DNA of 20,673 nt from positions 1-20,673 of IMG/VR virus record IMGVR_UViG_3300031862_000770; one strand, 5' to 3'. Under the pieces are notes generated by a model. That model saw only the letters and a program-made list of their open reading frames with translations, was not told the origin of the DNA and did no database searches. Made by a program: the position numbers and the translations under genes. This stretch comes from a virus. Shown here one piece after another: positions 1 to 6,252 of the stretch (within the stretch, counting starts at the first letter, position 1; every line of letters begins with the position of its first letter).

Positions 1-159
1 ATGTTTGACAAGGAACAGTTCAAAACCCGCGAGCAAGTGCGTAAGTGGCTTGATGAGCATTTGAAAGCGGAAATTCAAACGTTGCTTGACTTTAAAGCGT
101 GGAATGAATGGAAAAGACGGTTTGTAAACGCTTACGTCAAAATTTCAGAAGTTTCATAG
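1..159 (+). CDS. Small charged helical protein, unknown function (52 aa)
   Basis: This is an open frame of 52 codons from an ATG at the first base to TAG. It is rich in Lys, Glu, Arg and Trp and looks fully helical, with no membrane segment and no Cys pair. Because the window starts exactly at this ATG, the true start could lie further upstream and no ribosome site can be seen. It lies 36 bases before the next gene and just before the prohead protease, where tailed viruses usually carry the portal or small head-assembly proteins. I do not recognise the family. The composition and same-strand packing support a real gene; the function is unknown. Confidence 0.55.
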   Translation: MFDKEQFKTREQVRKWLDEHLKAEIQTLLDFKAWNEWKRRFVNAYVKISEVS

Positions 160-195
160 TCATTTCGGAAATGACAAAAAAGGAGTGAGAATAAA

Positions 196-609
196 ATGAG
201 TTTTCAAGCAGCAGAATGGACAACTAAAACGATAAATGACCTTCCAGATTCGGCGTTTGCTCTCGTTGTGAAAGGCGAAAAGGACAGTGAAGGCAAAACA
301 GTGCCTAGAACAAACAGGAACTTGCCGCATCATAAGCCTAACGGCGACGTTGACCTTCCACATTTAAGGAACGCTATGGCTCGCGTCACGCATACAAGCC
401 TTTCCAAGGAAGAGCAGAAGCAGGCGCACGACCATCTTTTGAGGCATTACAGAGAGCTTGGCATGGCTCATCCGCCGTGCAGCGTGCCCGGGTGCAGAGG
501 CTACTATCCAAAAGAGCAGAAGAAAAGTATGCTTGAAGATTGGCAAACATTCCATGCGTGGCAACAAGCGCTTTACAAGGCTCGGGGCAAAAGGATTCCA
601 GTTTTCTAA
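196..609 (+). CDS. Capsid-assembly associated protein with LPHH...HLRNA domain (137 aa)
   Basis: The start is supported by an AAGGAGTGA ribosome site 6 bases before the ATG. The first ~90 residues contain an LPHH motif, then a G-x-V-D stretch and HLRNAMARV. From family memory, this pattern occurs next to, or fused to the C-terminus of, phage capsid maturation proteases; here it is a separate gene immediately upstream of the protease. The C-terminal ~45 residues carry CSVPGC and several His and Trp residues, so metal binding is possible but not shown. The gene is cytoplasmic, with no signal peptide or membrane segment. A role in prohead assembly is inferred from the motif and position. Confidence 0.6.
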   Translation: MSFQAAEWTTKTINDLPDSAFALVVKGEKDSEGKTVPRTNRNLPHHKPNGDVDLPHLRNAMARVTHTSLSKEEQKQAHDHLLRHYRELGMAHPPCSVPGCRGYYPKEQKKSMLEDWQTFHAWQQALYKARGKRIPVF

Positions 610-658
610 CCGCCGTATTTGAACGGCTTAATGTTTTACGTTTTCGAGGTAAGTCAAA

Positions 659-1837
659 ATGCAGCTTCGTTATTATGTTCCTTTCAAGGCTCAAGAGGGC
701 GTTTCGGCAGAGTACGCGCTCAAGGAAAAGCTGATCAACATTGAAGGCGTAGCTGTCGATTCATCAATAAACGCGAATAAGTGGCAGATTCCAAGCGAAG
801 ACCTTCAGTTTGTAGCTGAAAGCCTCACTGGAGCCCAGCTTCGTGTTGACCATGCTGAAAGCGCTTTGATGGTTGTCGGCAGGGTTGTCGAGGCTAAACG
901 TGACGGTGACCGTGTTCTTTTCCGCGCTGAGGTCGGGGAAGAGAAACTGATTGAGAAGATACTACGAGGATACGTTACACATGTAAGCATTCAGGTGGAC
1001 AGTGATGATGTTGAGTGTAGCAAGTGCAAGATGCCCACGCGGAAAGAGGGTGTGCTGGTTCACCTGCATCCTGGCGCCTGGGAAGTAGTTCACAAGCCGA
1101 CAGTGCGAGAGCTCAGCATCGTTGCGAGTCCCGCTTACAAGACAACAGAGTTTCAGCCCGTAGGCTTCTACGCGGCCATGAACGAAGACCAGTGGAAGGC
1201 TATAGTGAAAAGGCAGGATGAAACAAGCATGATAATTCAAACTCTTACAAATTCACAGTTATCGAAAGATAGCAAGGATGTGGGTTCTAACCGAGAGGTG
1301 CAAGAACCTGAAAACAAAATTTTAGACAAGCAAAAAGAGGTGAAGCATATGTCCGTTAAAGCGGATAAAGATGCTTCTCCACATCAAGCACAAGGCGTAG
1401 TAAACACTGCACCCGGAGAGTCGGCGCCGAAACAGGTTGAGTATGAAGACTTGATGAATCAACTGCAGCAGCTGGAAAAGCAGATAACACAGACGAAAGC
1501 GGAAGACACTGAAGTTGAAGCTTTAAAAAAGAAAGTGGCTGACTTGGAAGCTGAACTTGGCAAAAGAGCCTCAAAGAAGACGTTGAGCAAGAAAATAAGT
1601 GAGCTTTCTAAACGGCTGGCTGAAGTGGAAGCTGAAGAAGCGGAAGAAGCGGAAGAAGCAAAGAAAAGCGGGGAACAAGAGAAACCGAAGGCTCCGCTTG
1701 AAACTGAGGAAGAAGCGAAGCGTGCAACGGGCCAAGGCATAGTCGCTGTTGACGAGATCAGCAGAGACATGCTTGGCAACTACGACTGGTTCAAGGACCT
1801 CCTGAAGGCCCACAAGAAACTTGTGGGATTAAAGTAG
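659..1837 (+). CDS. Prohead protease fused to scaffold domain (392 aa)
   Basis: This is an HK97-type prohead maturation protease with a C-terminal scaffold. Residues ~1-170 form the protease: His65 in LRVDHAES and Ser110 in THVSIQV fit the catalytic His/Ser of the S78 fold, and ELSIVASPAYKTTEF at ~151-165 fits the conserved strand after the active site. Between these lies CSKC (120-123) followed by HLH (135-137), an unusual possible zinc knuckle. Residues ~231-392 are a Glu/Lys-rich coiled coil typical of a scaffold. The start is preceded by GAGGTA. In this family the protease cleaves scaffold and capsid N-termini inside the prohead. Position just before the decoration and capsid genes agrees. 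The C-terminal half can also be made separately from a nested start. Confidence 0.85.
   Translation: MQLRYYVPFKAQEGVSAEYALKEKLINIEGVAVDSSINANKWQIPSEDLQFVAESLTGAQLRVDHAESALMVVGRVVEAKRDGDRVLFRAEVGEEKLIEKILRGYVTHVSIQVDSDDVECSKCKMPTRKEGVLVHLHPGAWEVVHKPTVRELSIVASPAYKTTEFQPVGFYAAMNEDQWKAIVKRQDETSMIIQTLTNSQLSKDSKDVGSNREVQEPENKILDKQKEVKHMSVKADKDASPHQAQGVVNTAPGESAPKQVEYEDLMNQLQQLEKQITQTKAEDTEVEALKKKVADLEAELGKRASKKTLSKKISELSKRLAEVEAEEAEEAEEAKKSGEQEKPKAPLETEEEAKRATGQGIVAVDEISRDMLGNYDWFKDLLKAHKKLVGLK
1337..1343 (+). promoter_or_regulatory. Internal ribosome binding site for nested scaffold
   Basis: GAGGTGA lies 5 bases before an in-frame ATG at 1349, inside the protease-scaffold gene. It matches the GGTGA-type site used before other genes here (for example AAGGTGAT before the capsid gene), in sequence and spacing. 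Confidence 0.6.
1349..1837 (+). CDS. Nested in-frame scaffold protein (162 aa)
   Basis: The ATG at codon 231 of the protease-scaffold gene is preceded by a strong, well-spaced ribosome site and lies in the linker between the protease and coiled-coil parts. Translation from it would give a free scaffold of 162 residues, mostly Glu/Lys/Ala coiled coil with long AEEAEEAEEA-type runs. Phage lambda makes its scaffold Nu3 from an internal start within the protease gene C in the same way, which allows many scaffold copies per protease. The sequence shows the start and the ribosome site; separate production is an inference. Confidence 0.6.
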   Translation: MSVKADKDASPHQAQGVVNTAPGESAPKQVEYEDLMNQLQQLEKQITQTKAEDTEVEALKKKVADLEAELGKRASKKTLSKKISELSKRLAEVEAEEAEEAEEAKKSGEQEKPKAPLETEEEAKRATGQGIVAVDEISRDMLGNYDWFKDLLKAHKKLVGLK

Positions 1838-1847
1838 AGGGACCTTC

Positions 1848-2222
1848 ATGTCTGCCCCAATTTTGGAAGGAACATCACCACACATAAGCGACCGTTACAT
1901 CATAACCATGACGGCGGGCGAAGACCTATCTGTAGGCGACATCGTTGAAATCACAGCGGACTACACCGTCAAAAAACCAACAAGTACAAACAGCCTGAAA
2001 ATCGCTGGGATATGCTTAACAAACGCTGCTAACGGCAAAAAAGTAAGTATTATCAACCGCGGCGTCTGCCGAATCAAAACTTTTGGCACCGTAAACGCTG
2101 GCGACCAACTCGCCGTTTCAGGCGGAACCGCAATCACAGACAACACTAGCAAAAACACATCGATAATCGGCATAGCCATAAAGGCTGCAGTAAGCAACGT
2201 GTGCGACGCGATAATCTGGTAA
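1848..2222 (+). CDS. DUF2190-like capsid decoration protein (124 aa)
   Basis: This small beta-rich protein has the pattern ITMTAGEDLSVGDIVEI, then IAGICLTNAANGKKVSI, then a C-terminal IIGIAIKAAVSNVCDAI. This is the layout of DUF2190-type proteins, which in phages are capsid decoration or head-fibre-like proteins encoded between scaffold and major capsid protein. That is exactly its position here, 10 bases after the scaffold and 13 bases before the capsid gene. GAGGGA lies before the ATG. It is probably displayed on the outer capsid surface, where it stabilises the expanded shell. Family assignment is from recalled pattern, not a search. Confidence 0.7.
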   Translation: MSAPILEGTSPHISDRYIITMTAGEDLSVGDIVEITADYTVKKPTSTNSLKIAGICLTNAANGKKVSIINRGVCRIKTFGTVNAGDQLAVSGGTAITDNTSKNTSIIGIAIKAAVSNVCDAIIW

Positions 2223-2235
2223 AAGGTGATTTGAA

Positions 2236-3167
2236 ATGAGCATGACTCGCGACGCATTCACGTGGGTTGACACCGGAGCCATAGCATATCCATCGCTGCA
2301 CAAGAAAATCGTCGAGTTAACCATGCCCTCACTCGTTGTGAAACGGCTGTTTCCAGAGTTTCCGTTGGTAGCTGGCAAAACGGCTACATTCGTGAAGCAG
2401 AGCGGTTCAAGAAGCGCCGTGATAAGCGAGACAAGTGAAGGCGCAGAACTCATGATGGACTTCACACCGTACACAACGGTGACCGCTACACCGTACAAAA
2501 AAGGCTTAAGAGAACGCATAAGCCGCGAAAACATTGAAGACCTCTACATCCCAGTCATTGAAGATCAACTGCGTAGGCTTGCCCGGCGAATGGCTTTCAC
2601 CATTGACAAAGACTGCATGAACGTCATAGACGCTGCTGCAGGCTACTCAAGCGCAGGCACGGGCAAAAGCCTCGGCGCAACAGGCACAGAGTTCACCATT
2701 ACAGGAGGTTTAGGCACTAAGGATATTCTTGCAGCGGAGGCCTACATTGCAAGCATGAACTTCGTTGCGGACTCGCTGCTGGTTAACCCCATAAACGCGC
2801 GAGACCTAAAGTACCTGCCCCAATTTTCACTTGCTGCGCAGTACGGCGAAGCTGTCATTCAAACAGGGGCAGTGGGCAAAGTGTACGGGTTAGACCTGTA
2901 CACAAGCACCGTTGTCCCCGCAGGCACAGCCTACGTCATAAGCACTGGACAAAACCTGTCAGCATCATACGCTCCAAAGCCGCAAACAAATGAGAAAGTC
3001 GTTTGCGACGGAGACTGGGGTTCTTCATAATTAAAAGACCTCTGATGACTGACATGGAAATCAAAAAGGAGTTCGACAGCGTAGACGTAATGTTGACGAC
3101 ACGGTACGCGCCTGTAGTGCTGAATGGAGAATGCATCGCCAAAGTTACTAACCTAGCATCAACTTAA
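2236..3167 (+). CDS. HK97-fold major capsid protein, frame interrupted near C-terminus
   Basis: This is the major capsid protein of an HK97-type head. The first frame, 2236-3030 (264 residues), starts after AAGGTGAT. It has the expected order: N-terminal helix; the E-loop region around KTATFVKQSGSRSAVISE; the spine-helix region around EDQLRRLARRMAFTIDKDC; and the A-domain part NFVADSLLVNPINARDLK. It stops right after a Trp-Gly. The -1 frame from base 3021 continues with 48 codons (FFIIKRPLMTDMEIKKEF, then TTRYAPVVLNGECIAKVTNL), which matches the conserved C-terminus of such proteins, and ends at TAA 3165-3167. The joined product would be 310 residues, a normal length. The break is either programmed frameshifting, a real mutation or a lost base in the assembly. 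Confidence 0.85.
3018..3024 (+). other. -1 frame break in capsid gene
   Basis: The sequence around the break is GACTGGGGTTCTTC. The zero frame reads Trp-Gly-Ser-Ser-stop, while the -1 frame from 3021 gives Phe-Phe-Ile-Ile-Lys-Arg-Pro, the conserved continuation. G-GGT-TCT is not a good tandem slippery heptamer, because only the P-site codon can re-pair. One extra G in the run of four would restore the frame. Confidence 0.6.
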
Positions 3168-3187
3168 ACTGCCATACAGCAGCATCC

Positions 3188-3227
3188 ATTTTTCTTCATT
3201 TCCCCATTTTTTTCAAATTTCATTTTC
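3188..3227 (+). terminator. T-rich terminator-like tract after the capsid gene
   Basis: Several T-runs (5, 4, 7, 3 and 4 T) follow 20 bases after the capsid stop codon, without a convincing hairpin. Archaeal polymerases terminate at such T tracts. The spacer to the next start (3168-3336) holds no supported ORF. Confidence 0.5.
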
Positions 3228-3336
3228 AACCCGAAACTTTCTGAGGGGCTCTCCCTTCTCCTTACTGCTTTTTCATGTTGTGACCAAGCCCTCTCTGGAA
3301 GCGGGAAATAACAGAAAATCATGGTTCGGTGAGAAA

Positions 3337-3801
3337 ATGGCGACAGCGTTTGTCACGGTTTCGGATGTGCAGGCTCAGCTGAACGCCACGTATGATGCCG
3401 CAGCGCACGTCTACAGCGTCTACGGGCTTAACATTCAAGAAGCAAGCATGCAGGCGCATGTGGATTACGCGAACAGTTATGTGAATGCGCTTTTAGGCGT
3501 TGACCTGTCCAGTTCAGACCCGAAGTATCCCTTTGCAAAGATGGCTGCGCTTGACATGGCATGCATGAGGATCCTCGTAGTGAGCAGCGGCGGGGCATTA
3601 GTCGGAGCCTACGATTATTTCCTAGGCGACTTGAGAGTTGCACGTGCAGGGCCCTACGCTGAAGCGATTGAACGCACCATAAGAGGGTTCCGCGAAGATT
3701 TTGCGAGGCAAACCACAAATTTAGTATCATCTGTGAAAGCGGCTGAAGCCACGGTTGCCGGTGAAGTGCCAACGTACAAAGGCGGTTTAATATCCCCATG
3801 A
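3337..3801 (+). CDS. Head-tail adaptor protein, HK97 gp6-like (154 aa)
   Basis: A longer frame opens at GTG 3280, but the ATG at 3337 is chosen because GGTGAG lies 4 bases before it and VTVSDVQAQLN, a typical adaptor N-terminus, follows soon after. The protein is mostly helical: an N-terminal segment; a helix with YANSYVNALLG; a long middle helix with AALDMACMRILVVSSGG; and a C-terminal helix AIERTIRGFREDF. This layout and the position just after the capsid gene fit the gp6/gp15-type adaptor ring that joins portal to the neck. Its stop overlaps a short ORF (ATGA at 3798-3801). Confidence 0.65.
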   Translation: MATAFVTVSDVQAQLNATYDAAAHVYSVYGLNIQEASMQAHVDYANSYVNALLGVDLSSSDPKYPFAKMAALDMACMRILVVSSGGALVGAYDYFLGDLRVARAGPYAEAIERTIRGFREDFARQTTNLVSSVKAAEATVAGEVPTYKGGLISP

Positions 3802-3910
3802 ATTATCACACGTGTGATAAAGTTTACCCGGGTAAACAAAAGCTGAAACTTACGGAGAAATCAAGTTTGGATGACGCAATAGCCGTAACGCCCAGTGTGG
3901 AGAGTGGTTA
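3798..3910 (+). CDS. Very small ORF overlapping the adaptor stop (37 aa)
   Basis: An ATGA overlap places this ATG on the stop of the adaptor gene, as in translational coupling. The first ~15 codons run through two perfect palindromes and read NYHTCDKVYPGKQK; the rest reads KLKLTEKSSLDDAIAVTPSVESG. The stop TAA at 3908 lies where the next ORF (-1 frame) becomes readable, so these two may be one broken gene of about 104 residues. The overlap supports translation; the palindromes argue that the 5' part is not ordinary coding sequence. Function unknown. Confidence 0.3.
3803..3820. repeat. Perfect palindrome, CACGTG type, copy 1
   Basis: TTATCACACGTGTGATAA is an 18-base perfect palindrome with no spacer. 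The inner 16 bases recur exactly at 6181-6196. A gapless palindrome is a better dimeric protein-binding site than a hairpin. Confidence 0.9.
3822..3837. repeat. Perfect palindrome, CCCGGG type, copy 1
   Basis: GTTTACCCGGGTAAAC is a 16-base perfect palindrome, one base after the CACGTG-type palindrome. Related copies lie at 6204-6221, 6218-6237 and 15215-15230. Confidence 0.9.
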
Positions 3911-3913
3911 ACG

Positions 3914-4117
3914 ATTGCTGAAGTTAAAGTATTAGAAGATTGGGGTCGAGAAGCCGAGTTGCGTAAGAAGTGGATGCGAATGTGGGAGAGGCTTGGAGTT
4001 CGCATCTTGAAGTTTCCAAAATGGATGCAGGCAATCATTCTTGAAGACGTGAACACGGCGATTGAGAATCGCGTAGCAACTATGGAGATGATCCGCAATG
4101 CGAAAACAAGAAGATAA
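3914..4117 (+). CDS. Small helical ORF without a clear start (about 67 aa or shorter)
   Basis: The frame is open from 3875 to the TAA at 4115-4117 and reads like a real helical protein: AEVKVLEDWGREAELRKKW, then MWERLGVRILKFPKWMQ, then IILEDVNTAIENRVATMEM. It has no ATG or GTG at its front. An ATT at 3914 (11 bases after GGAG), a TTG at 3959 and an ATG at 3974 are the options, and 3914 is only a placeholder. It could instead be the -1 continuation of the preceding 37-residue ORF. Position among neck genes suggests a small structural or assembly factor, but no family is recognised. Confidence 0.5.
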   Translation: MAEVKVLEDWGREAELRKKWMRMWERLGVRILKFPKWMQAIILEDVNTAIENRVATMEMIRNAKTRR

Positions 4118-4253
4118 AGTTTCTGAATGTTTTTGGGGAGCGTATTGTGCCCACGCAATTTTGACGGATAGAATTAGCGTTTACCACTGTCCGTTCTTAG
4201 GTTCTTGCTTCAAAAGAGTTGAAGTGAAAAAGGATGAGCAAAGTAGTCGGTAA
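4098..4253 (+). CDS. Small Cys/His-rich, zinc-finger-like protein (51 aa)
   Basis: This ATG frame overlaps the end of the preceding ORF by 20 bases. It encodes 51 residues with CFWGAYCAH near the middle and YHCPFLGSCFKR further on, which gives four Cys and two His in C-x5-C-x-H and H-C-x5-C spacing. This fits a single small zinc-binding fold. No ribosome site is obvious, and translation could be coupled to the upstream ORF. Small zinc-finger proteins are common in archaeal viruses as regulators, although a place in the connector module is unusual. The function is not known. Confidence 0.5.
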   Translation: MRKQEDKVSECFWGAYCAHAILTDRISVYHCPFLGSCFKRVEVKKDEQSSR

Positions 4254-4359
4254 GGGCAATTACATCGTTGCGAGGGTAAATGGCACCAGGATGGTCTTGA
4301 CAAGCACAGAGTTGCAGAAGCTTATTGATGATGGTTACGACGTTGAAGTCGTTGGGTGA
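4234..4359 (+). CDS. Small conserved-looking protein (41 aa)
   Basis: The ATG overlaps the end of the zinc-finger-like ORF. The 41 residues include KGNYIVARVNGTRMVLT, then a helix TELQKLIDDGYDVEVVG. This is a compact beta-beta-alpha pattern with no Cys or membrane segment. The stop is 6 bases before the next ATG, and its GGGTGA serves as that gene's ribosome site, so the genes form one tightly packed unit. I do not recognise the family. Confidence 0.5.
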   Translation: MSKVVGKGNYIVARVNGTRMVLTSTELQKLIDDGYDVEVVG

Positions 4360-4365
4360 AACTGA

Positions 4366-4806
4366 ATGGTTACTCAGGACAACGCCTCAATAATTTCTGG
4401 CGTTCTACATGACAATTGGACGTTAACAGGCCCAGCAGTTGGAGACGTTCTTTGGGCAACAACCCGCGTAGACGCAGCTGCATTTTTGAGCAGCGGAAAA
4501 AACTATGCTGTCGGCTGCTACAACCCTACCAGCCCAACGCAAGTGGCGCCTTTAAGCCGCGAAGTTTGGCAGCAAGTCGAACGCGTCATGGTTGACGTTT
4601 ACGTTAAAGTAGTCACAACACAAGCGGCAGCAACAGGCATAAGAGAGGATATGAAAGCGGAAATCTACAGGATCCTGCACTCACAGGAACTGAAGATCAG
4701 CGGCGTCAAAGACGCTTACGTTGAGCGGGAAAGCAGCAAGGTTGAAGGGCCAGACCTTGCTCGCCTGACGCTTCAGGTTGCATGTGTAAACTTCCACGTG
4801 ACCTAG
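4366..4806 (+). CDS. Tail-terminator-like protein (146 aa)
   Basis: GGTGA lies 7 bases before the ATG. The N-terminal ~65 residues are beta-rich (LTGPAVGDVLWATTRVDAAAF). The rest follows the pattern of tail terminator or completion proteins: a long strand VMVDVYVKVVT, a helix with REDMKAEIYRILHS, a variable loop, and a final strand pair ARLTLQVACVNFHVT. The gene is packed one base before the gp10-like gene. In siphoviruses the terminator hexamer caps the tail tube and joins it to the head. The assignment rests on fold pattern and position and could be confused with a head-closure protein. Confidence 0.5.
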   Translation: MVTQDNASIISGVLHDNWTLTGPAVGDVLWATTRVDAAAFLSSGKNYAVGCYNPTSPTQVAPLSREVWQQVERVMVDVYVKVVTTQAAATGIREDMKAEIYRILHSQELKISGVKDAYVERESSKVEGPDLARLTLQVACVNFHVT

Positions 4807-4807
4807 A

Positions 4808-5188
4808 ATGAGCGTTAAAATGGAGGTAGACGTTCAATACGCGAGGGAACTGGCTGCCAGCCTACGCGAAAACTTTCCTGAAGCGCTCACCCAGAAAATT
4901 CAAGACGCTGTGATGGTTGTCGGCGAGCGGATGGCAAACGACGCGCGGCAATTCTGTCCTGTCCGCACGGGCTACCTTCAAAGCACGATTGCGCTGGATC
5001 AGCCGGGCGCGGCTAAATGGGTGTTTAGCCTTGTTGCACGCGCACCCTACAGCGTTTACGTTGAGTTTGGAACAAGGAGGATGACTGCAAGGTTGTTCAT
5101 GACTCGCGCGGTTGAGCTTCACATGCCTGAAATGCGAGAGGAAGTTGAAAATGCAGTTGCAAATGCGATCAGAGACAGTTTCCATTAG
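4808..5188 (+). CDS. HK97 gp10-like neck/head-tail joining protein (126 aa)
   Basis: This is a clear match to the HK97 gp10 family. An N-terminal helix is followed by CPVRTGYLQSTI (the usual P-V-[DR]-T-G-x-L motif), then strands ending in ARAPYSVYVEFGTRRM, then RLFMTRAVE and a C-terminal helix. The motif order and length (126 aa) are typical. The protein acts in the virion neck between head and tail. It starts one base after the previous stop codon and so is probably translated by coupling. Confidence 0.88.
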   Translation: MSVKMEVDVQYARELAASLRENFPEALTQKIQDAVMVVGERMANDARQFCPVRTGYLQSTIALDQPGAAKWVFSLVARAPYSVYVEFGTRRMTARLFMTRAVELHMPEMREEVENAVANAIRDSFH

Positions 5189-5207
5189 GAAGGGGGTAAG
5201 TACTTAA

Positions 5208-5711
5208 GTGGCTCACGGCATGAATAAGGAGCTTAAGTTATGTTTAACAAAGAAACTCGTGAACTTTGCAGTGCGCATTCTAGACAAGCTAGTCCCGAAA
5301 GCAGAGGCAACTTACCCGCAGACGTTGATGACTGACAGCATGTTCAAGCGGATGTTTAAGGCTTACCAGATTGAGGCGTACGCTGGCCGCTTCGACGACA
5401 AGCCATACAAGCAGCTTCCAGAATTGAAGGACAAAAACTTCATGAGGTTCCTCTGCTTGTCTCGGAAAATTCTGGTTTATCTGGGCGAGAACGACCGTTA
5501 CTATCGCATGTGGCTTGGCTACGCGTTGCTGCTTGCCGGAGACGAGGTTAAAGCTGAACTTGAAAGGCTCAGCATGGAAGATTTCCTCAGGCTAACTAAA
5601 GCTCAATGGGAGTTTGACATGAAAGGCGCGTTTCCAAAAGAATATTTTACGGCTCACAAGCAAGAGTTCCTCAACATAGTCTTAGCCAACTTCCTCACGA
5701 ATTTGGCATAG
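5208..5711 (+). CDS. Unknown helical protein between neck and tail-tube genes (167 aa)
   Basis: The GTG at 5208 follows a GGGGGT ribosome site; an ATG four codons later is an alternative. The 167 residues are almost all helical and Lys/Leu/Tyr-rich, with segments such as NFMRFLCLSRKILVYLGEND and MEDFLRLTKAQWEFDMKG. No membrane segment or zinc motif is visible. It is followed at once by a strong stem-loop. In other tailed viruses this slot holds a tail completion or minor neck protein, but I do not recognise the family. Confidence 0.7.
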   Translation: MAHGMNKELKLCLTKKLVNFAVRILDKLVPKAEATYPQTLMTDSMFKRMFKAYQIEAYAGRFDDKPYKQLPELKDKNFMRFLCLSRKILVYLGENDRYYRMWLGYALLLAGDEVKAELERLSMEDFLRLTKAQWEFDMKGAFPKEYFTAHKQEFLNIVLANFLTNLA

Positions 5712-5743
5712 TCACGAAAGAGAGCCCATAGGGCTCTCCGTGA
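5712..5743 (+). promoter_or_regulatory. Strong stem-loop between neck operon and tail-tube gene
   Basis: TCACG (5712-5716) pairs with CGTGA (5739-5743), and GAGAGCCC (5720-5727) pairs with GGGCTCTC (5731-5738), around an ATA loop with an AAA bulge. That is 13 base pairs starting right after a stop codon. It has no following T tract, so it is more likely an mRNA processing or stability element for the abundant tail-tube message than a terminator. Confidence 0.75.
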
Positions 5744-5776
5744 ATGCAACAAAACTTTGAGAGGTGAAAGCAAGAT

Positions 5777-6169
5777 ATGAGTGCTACTCCGTTGATTGGT
5801 CGTAACGCCGTGATTCAGATGGGCACAACCACGATAGGCTTCGCCACTGGTTTCACATGCAACATAGGCGTTGACTTGATTAAAGAGTTTGCTTTAGGCA
5901 GTGACAAGGCGCAGGTTCTTAGCGGTGGAAACAAAAGCTTCAAGGTGAGCTGTGACAAGATGTACATTGACAATACGTATGCAAGTCAGGTTCTAGGCGG
6001 CACACCTGTAGACTTCGTAATTGGTCCTGCAGGCTCGAGTACGGGCAAACCGAAAATCACCATTAAAAGCGTGGTGTTGACGGTTTGGGATTTCAAGGCG
6101 GACCAGAAGGGCATCGTCAGCGAGAAGGTAAGCGGCGAAGGAAACGACTTCATAGTCGGAACATTCTAA
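5777..6169 (+). CDS. Major tail tube protein (130 aa)
   Basis: AGGTGA lies 9 bases before the ATG. The 130 residues are nearly all beta strand, with short glycine turns: PLIGRNAVIQMGTTTIGFAT, then a loop KEFALGSDKAQVLSGGNKSF, then alternating strands ending in EKVSGEGNDFIVGTF. This small all-beta layout, placed just before the tail-assembly chaperone and tape measure genes, is that of a siphovirus tail-tube protein. Subunits stack as hexamers around the tape measure. A strong stem-loop upstream and palindromes downstream bracket this gene, which suggests it is expressed differently from its neighbours. Confidence 0.75.
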   Translation: MSATPLIGRNAVIQMGTTTIGFATGFTCNIGVDLIKEFALGSDKAQVLSGGNKSFKVSCDKMYIDNTYASQVLGGTPVDFVIGPAGSSTGKPKITIKSVVLTVWDFKADQKGIVSEKVSGEGNDFIVGTF

Positions 6170-6180
6170 ATTCCCCCCTT

Positions 6181-6196
6181 TATCACACGTGTGATA
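6181..6196. repeat. Perfect palindrome, CACGTG type, copy 2
   Basis: TATCACACGTGTGATA is identical to the inner 16 bases of the palindrome at 3803-3820. It lies 11 bases after the tail-tube stop codon, in non-coding sequence. Confidence 0.9.
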
Positions 6197-6203
6197 TTTT
6201 CGG

Positions 6204-6221
6204 AGTTCACCCGGGTGAACT
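6204..6221. repeat. Perfect palindrome, CCCGGG type, copy 2
   Basis: AGTTCACCCGGGTGAACT is an 18-base perfect palindrome. Its inner 16 bases recur exactly at 15215-15230. It overlaps the next palindrome by 4 bases. Confidence 0.9.
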
Positions 6222-6237
6222 TTACCCGGGTAAAGTT
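6218..6237. repeat. Perfect palindrome, CCCGGG type, copy 3
   Basis: AACTTTACCCGGGTAAAGTT is a 20-base perfect palindrome whose core TTTACCCGGGTAAA is shared with 3822-3837. It ends 16 bases before the tail-chaperone ATG, over or next to its ribosome-site region. Confidence 0.9.
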
Positions 6238-6252
6238 TAGAGAGGCAAAAAT

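Noticed and set aside
487-492. CCCGGG inside the second gene as another palindrome copy
   Set aside because: The flanks do not form a palindrome and it lies within coding sequence.
612-627. Hairpin GCCGT-ATTTGA-ACGGC between the second gene and the protease gene
   Set aside because: Only five base pairs, no T tract and no second copy; likely chance.
3243-3293. Stem GAGGGGCT with AGCCCTC after the capsid gene
   Set aside because: Seven pairs with a bulge and a loop of about 36 bases is too weak to claim.
3280-3336. GTG start at 3280 for the head-tail adaptor
   Set aside because: No ribosome site, an untypical N-terminus, and GGTGAG just before the ATG at 3337.
6172-6240. Reading of the palindromes as peptide (YHTCD...YPGK-like text at both 3803 and 6181)
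   Set aside because: At 6181 there is no start codon and the region follows a stop. Identical palindromes give identical text in any matching frame, so DNA-level conservation explains it better.
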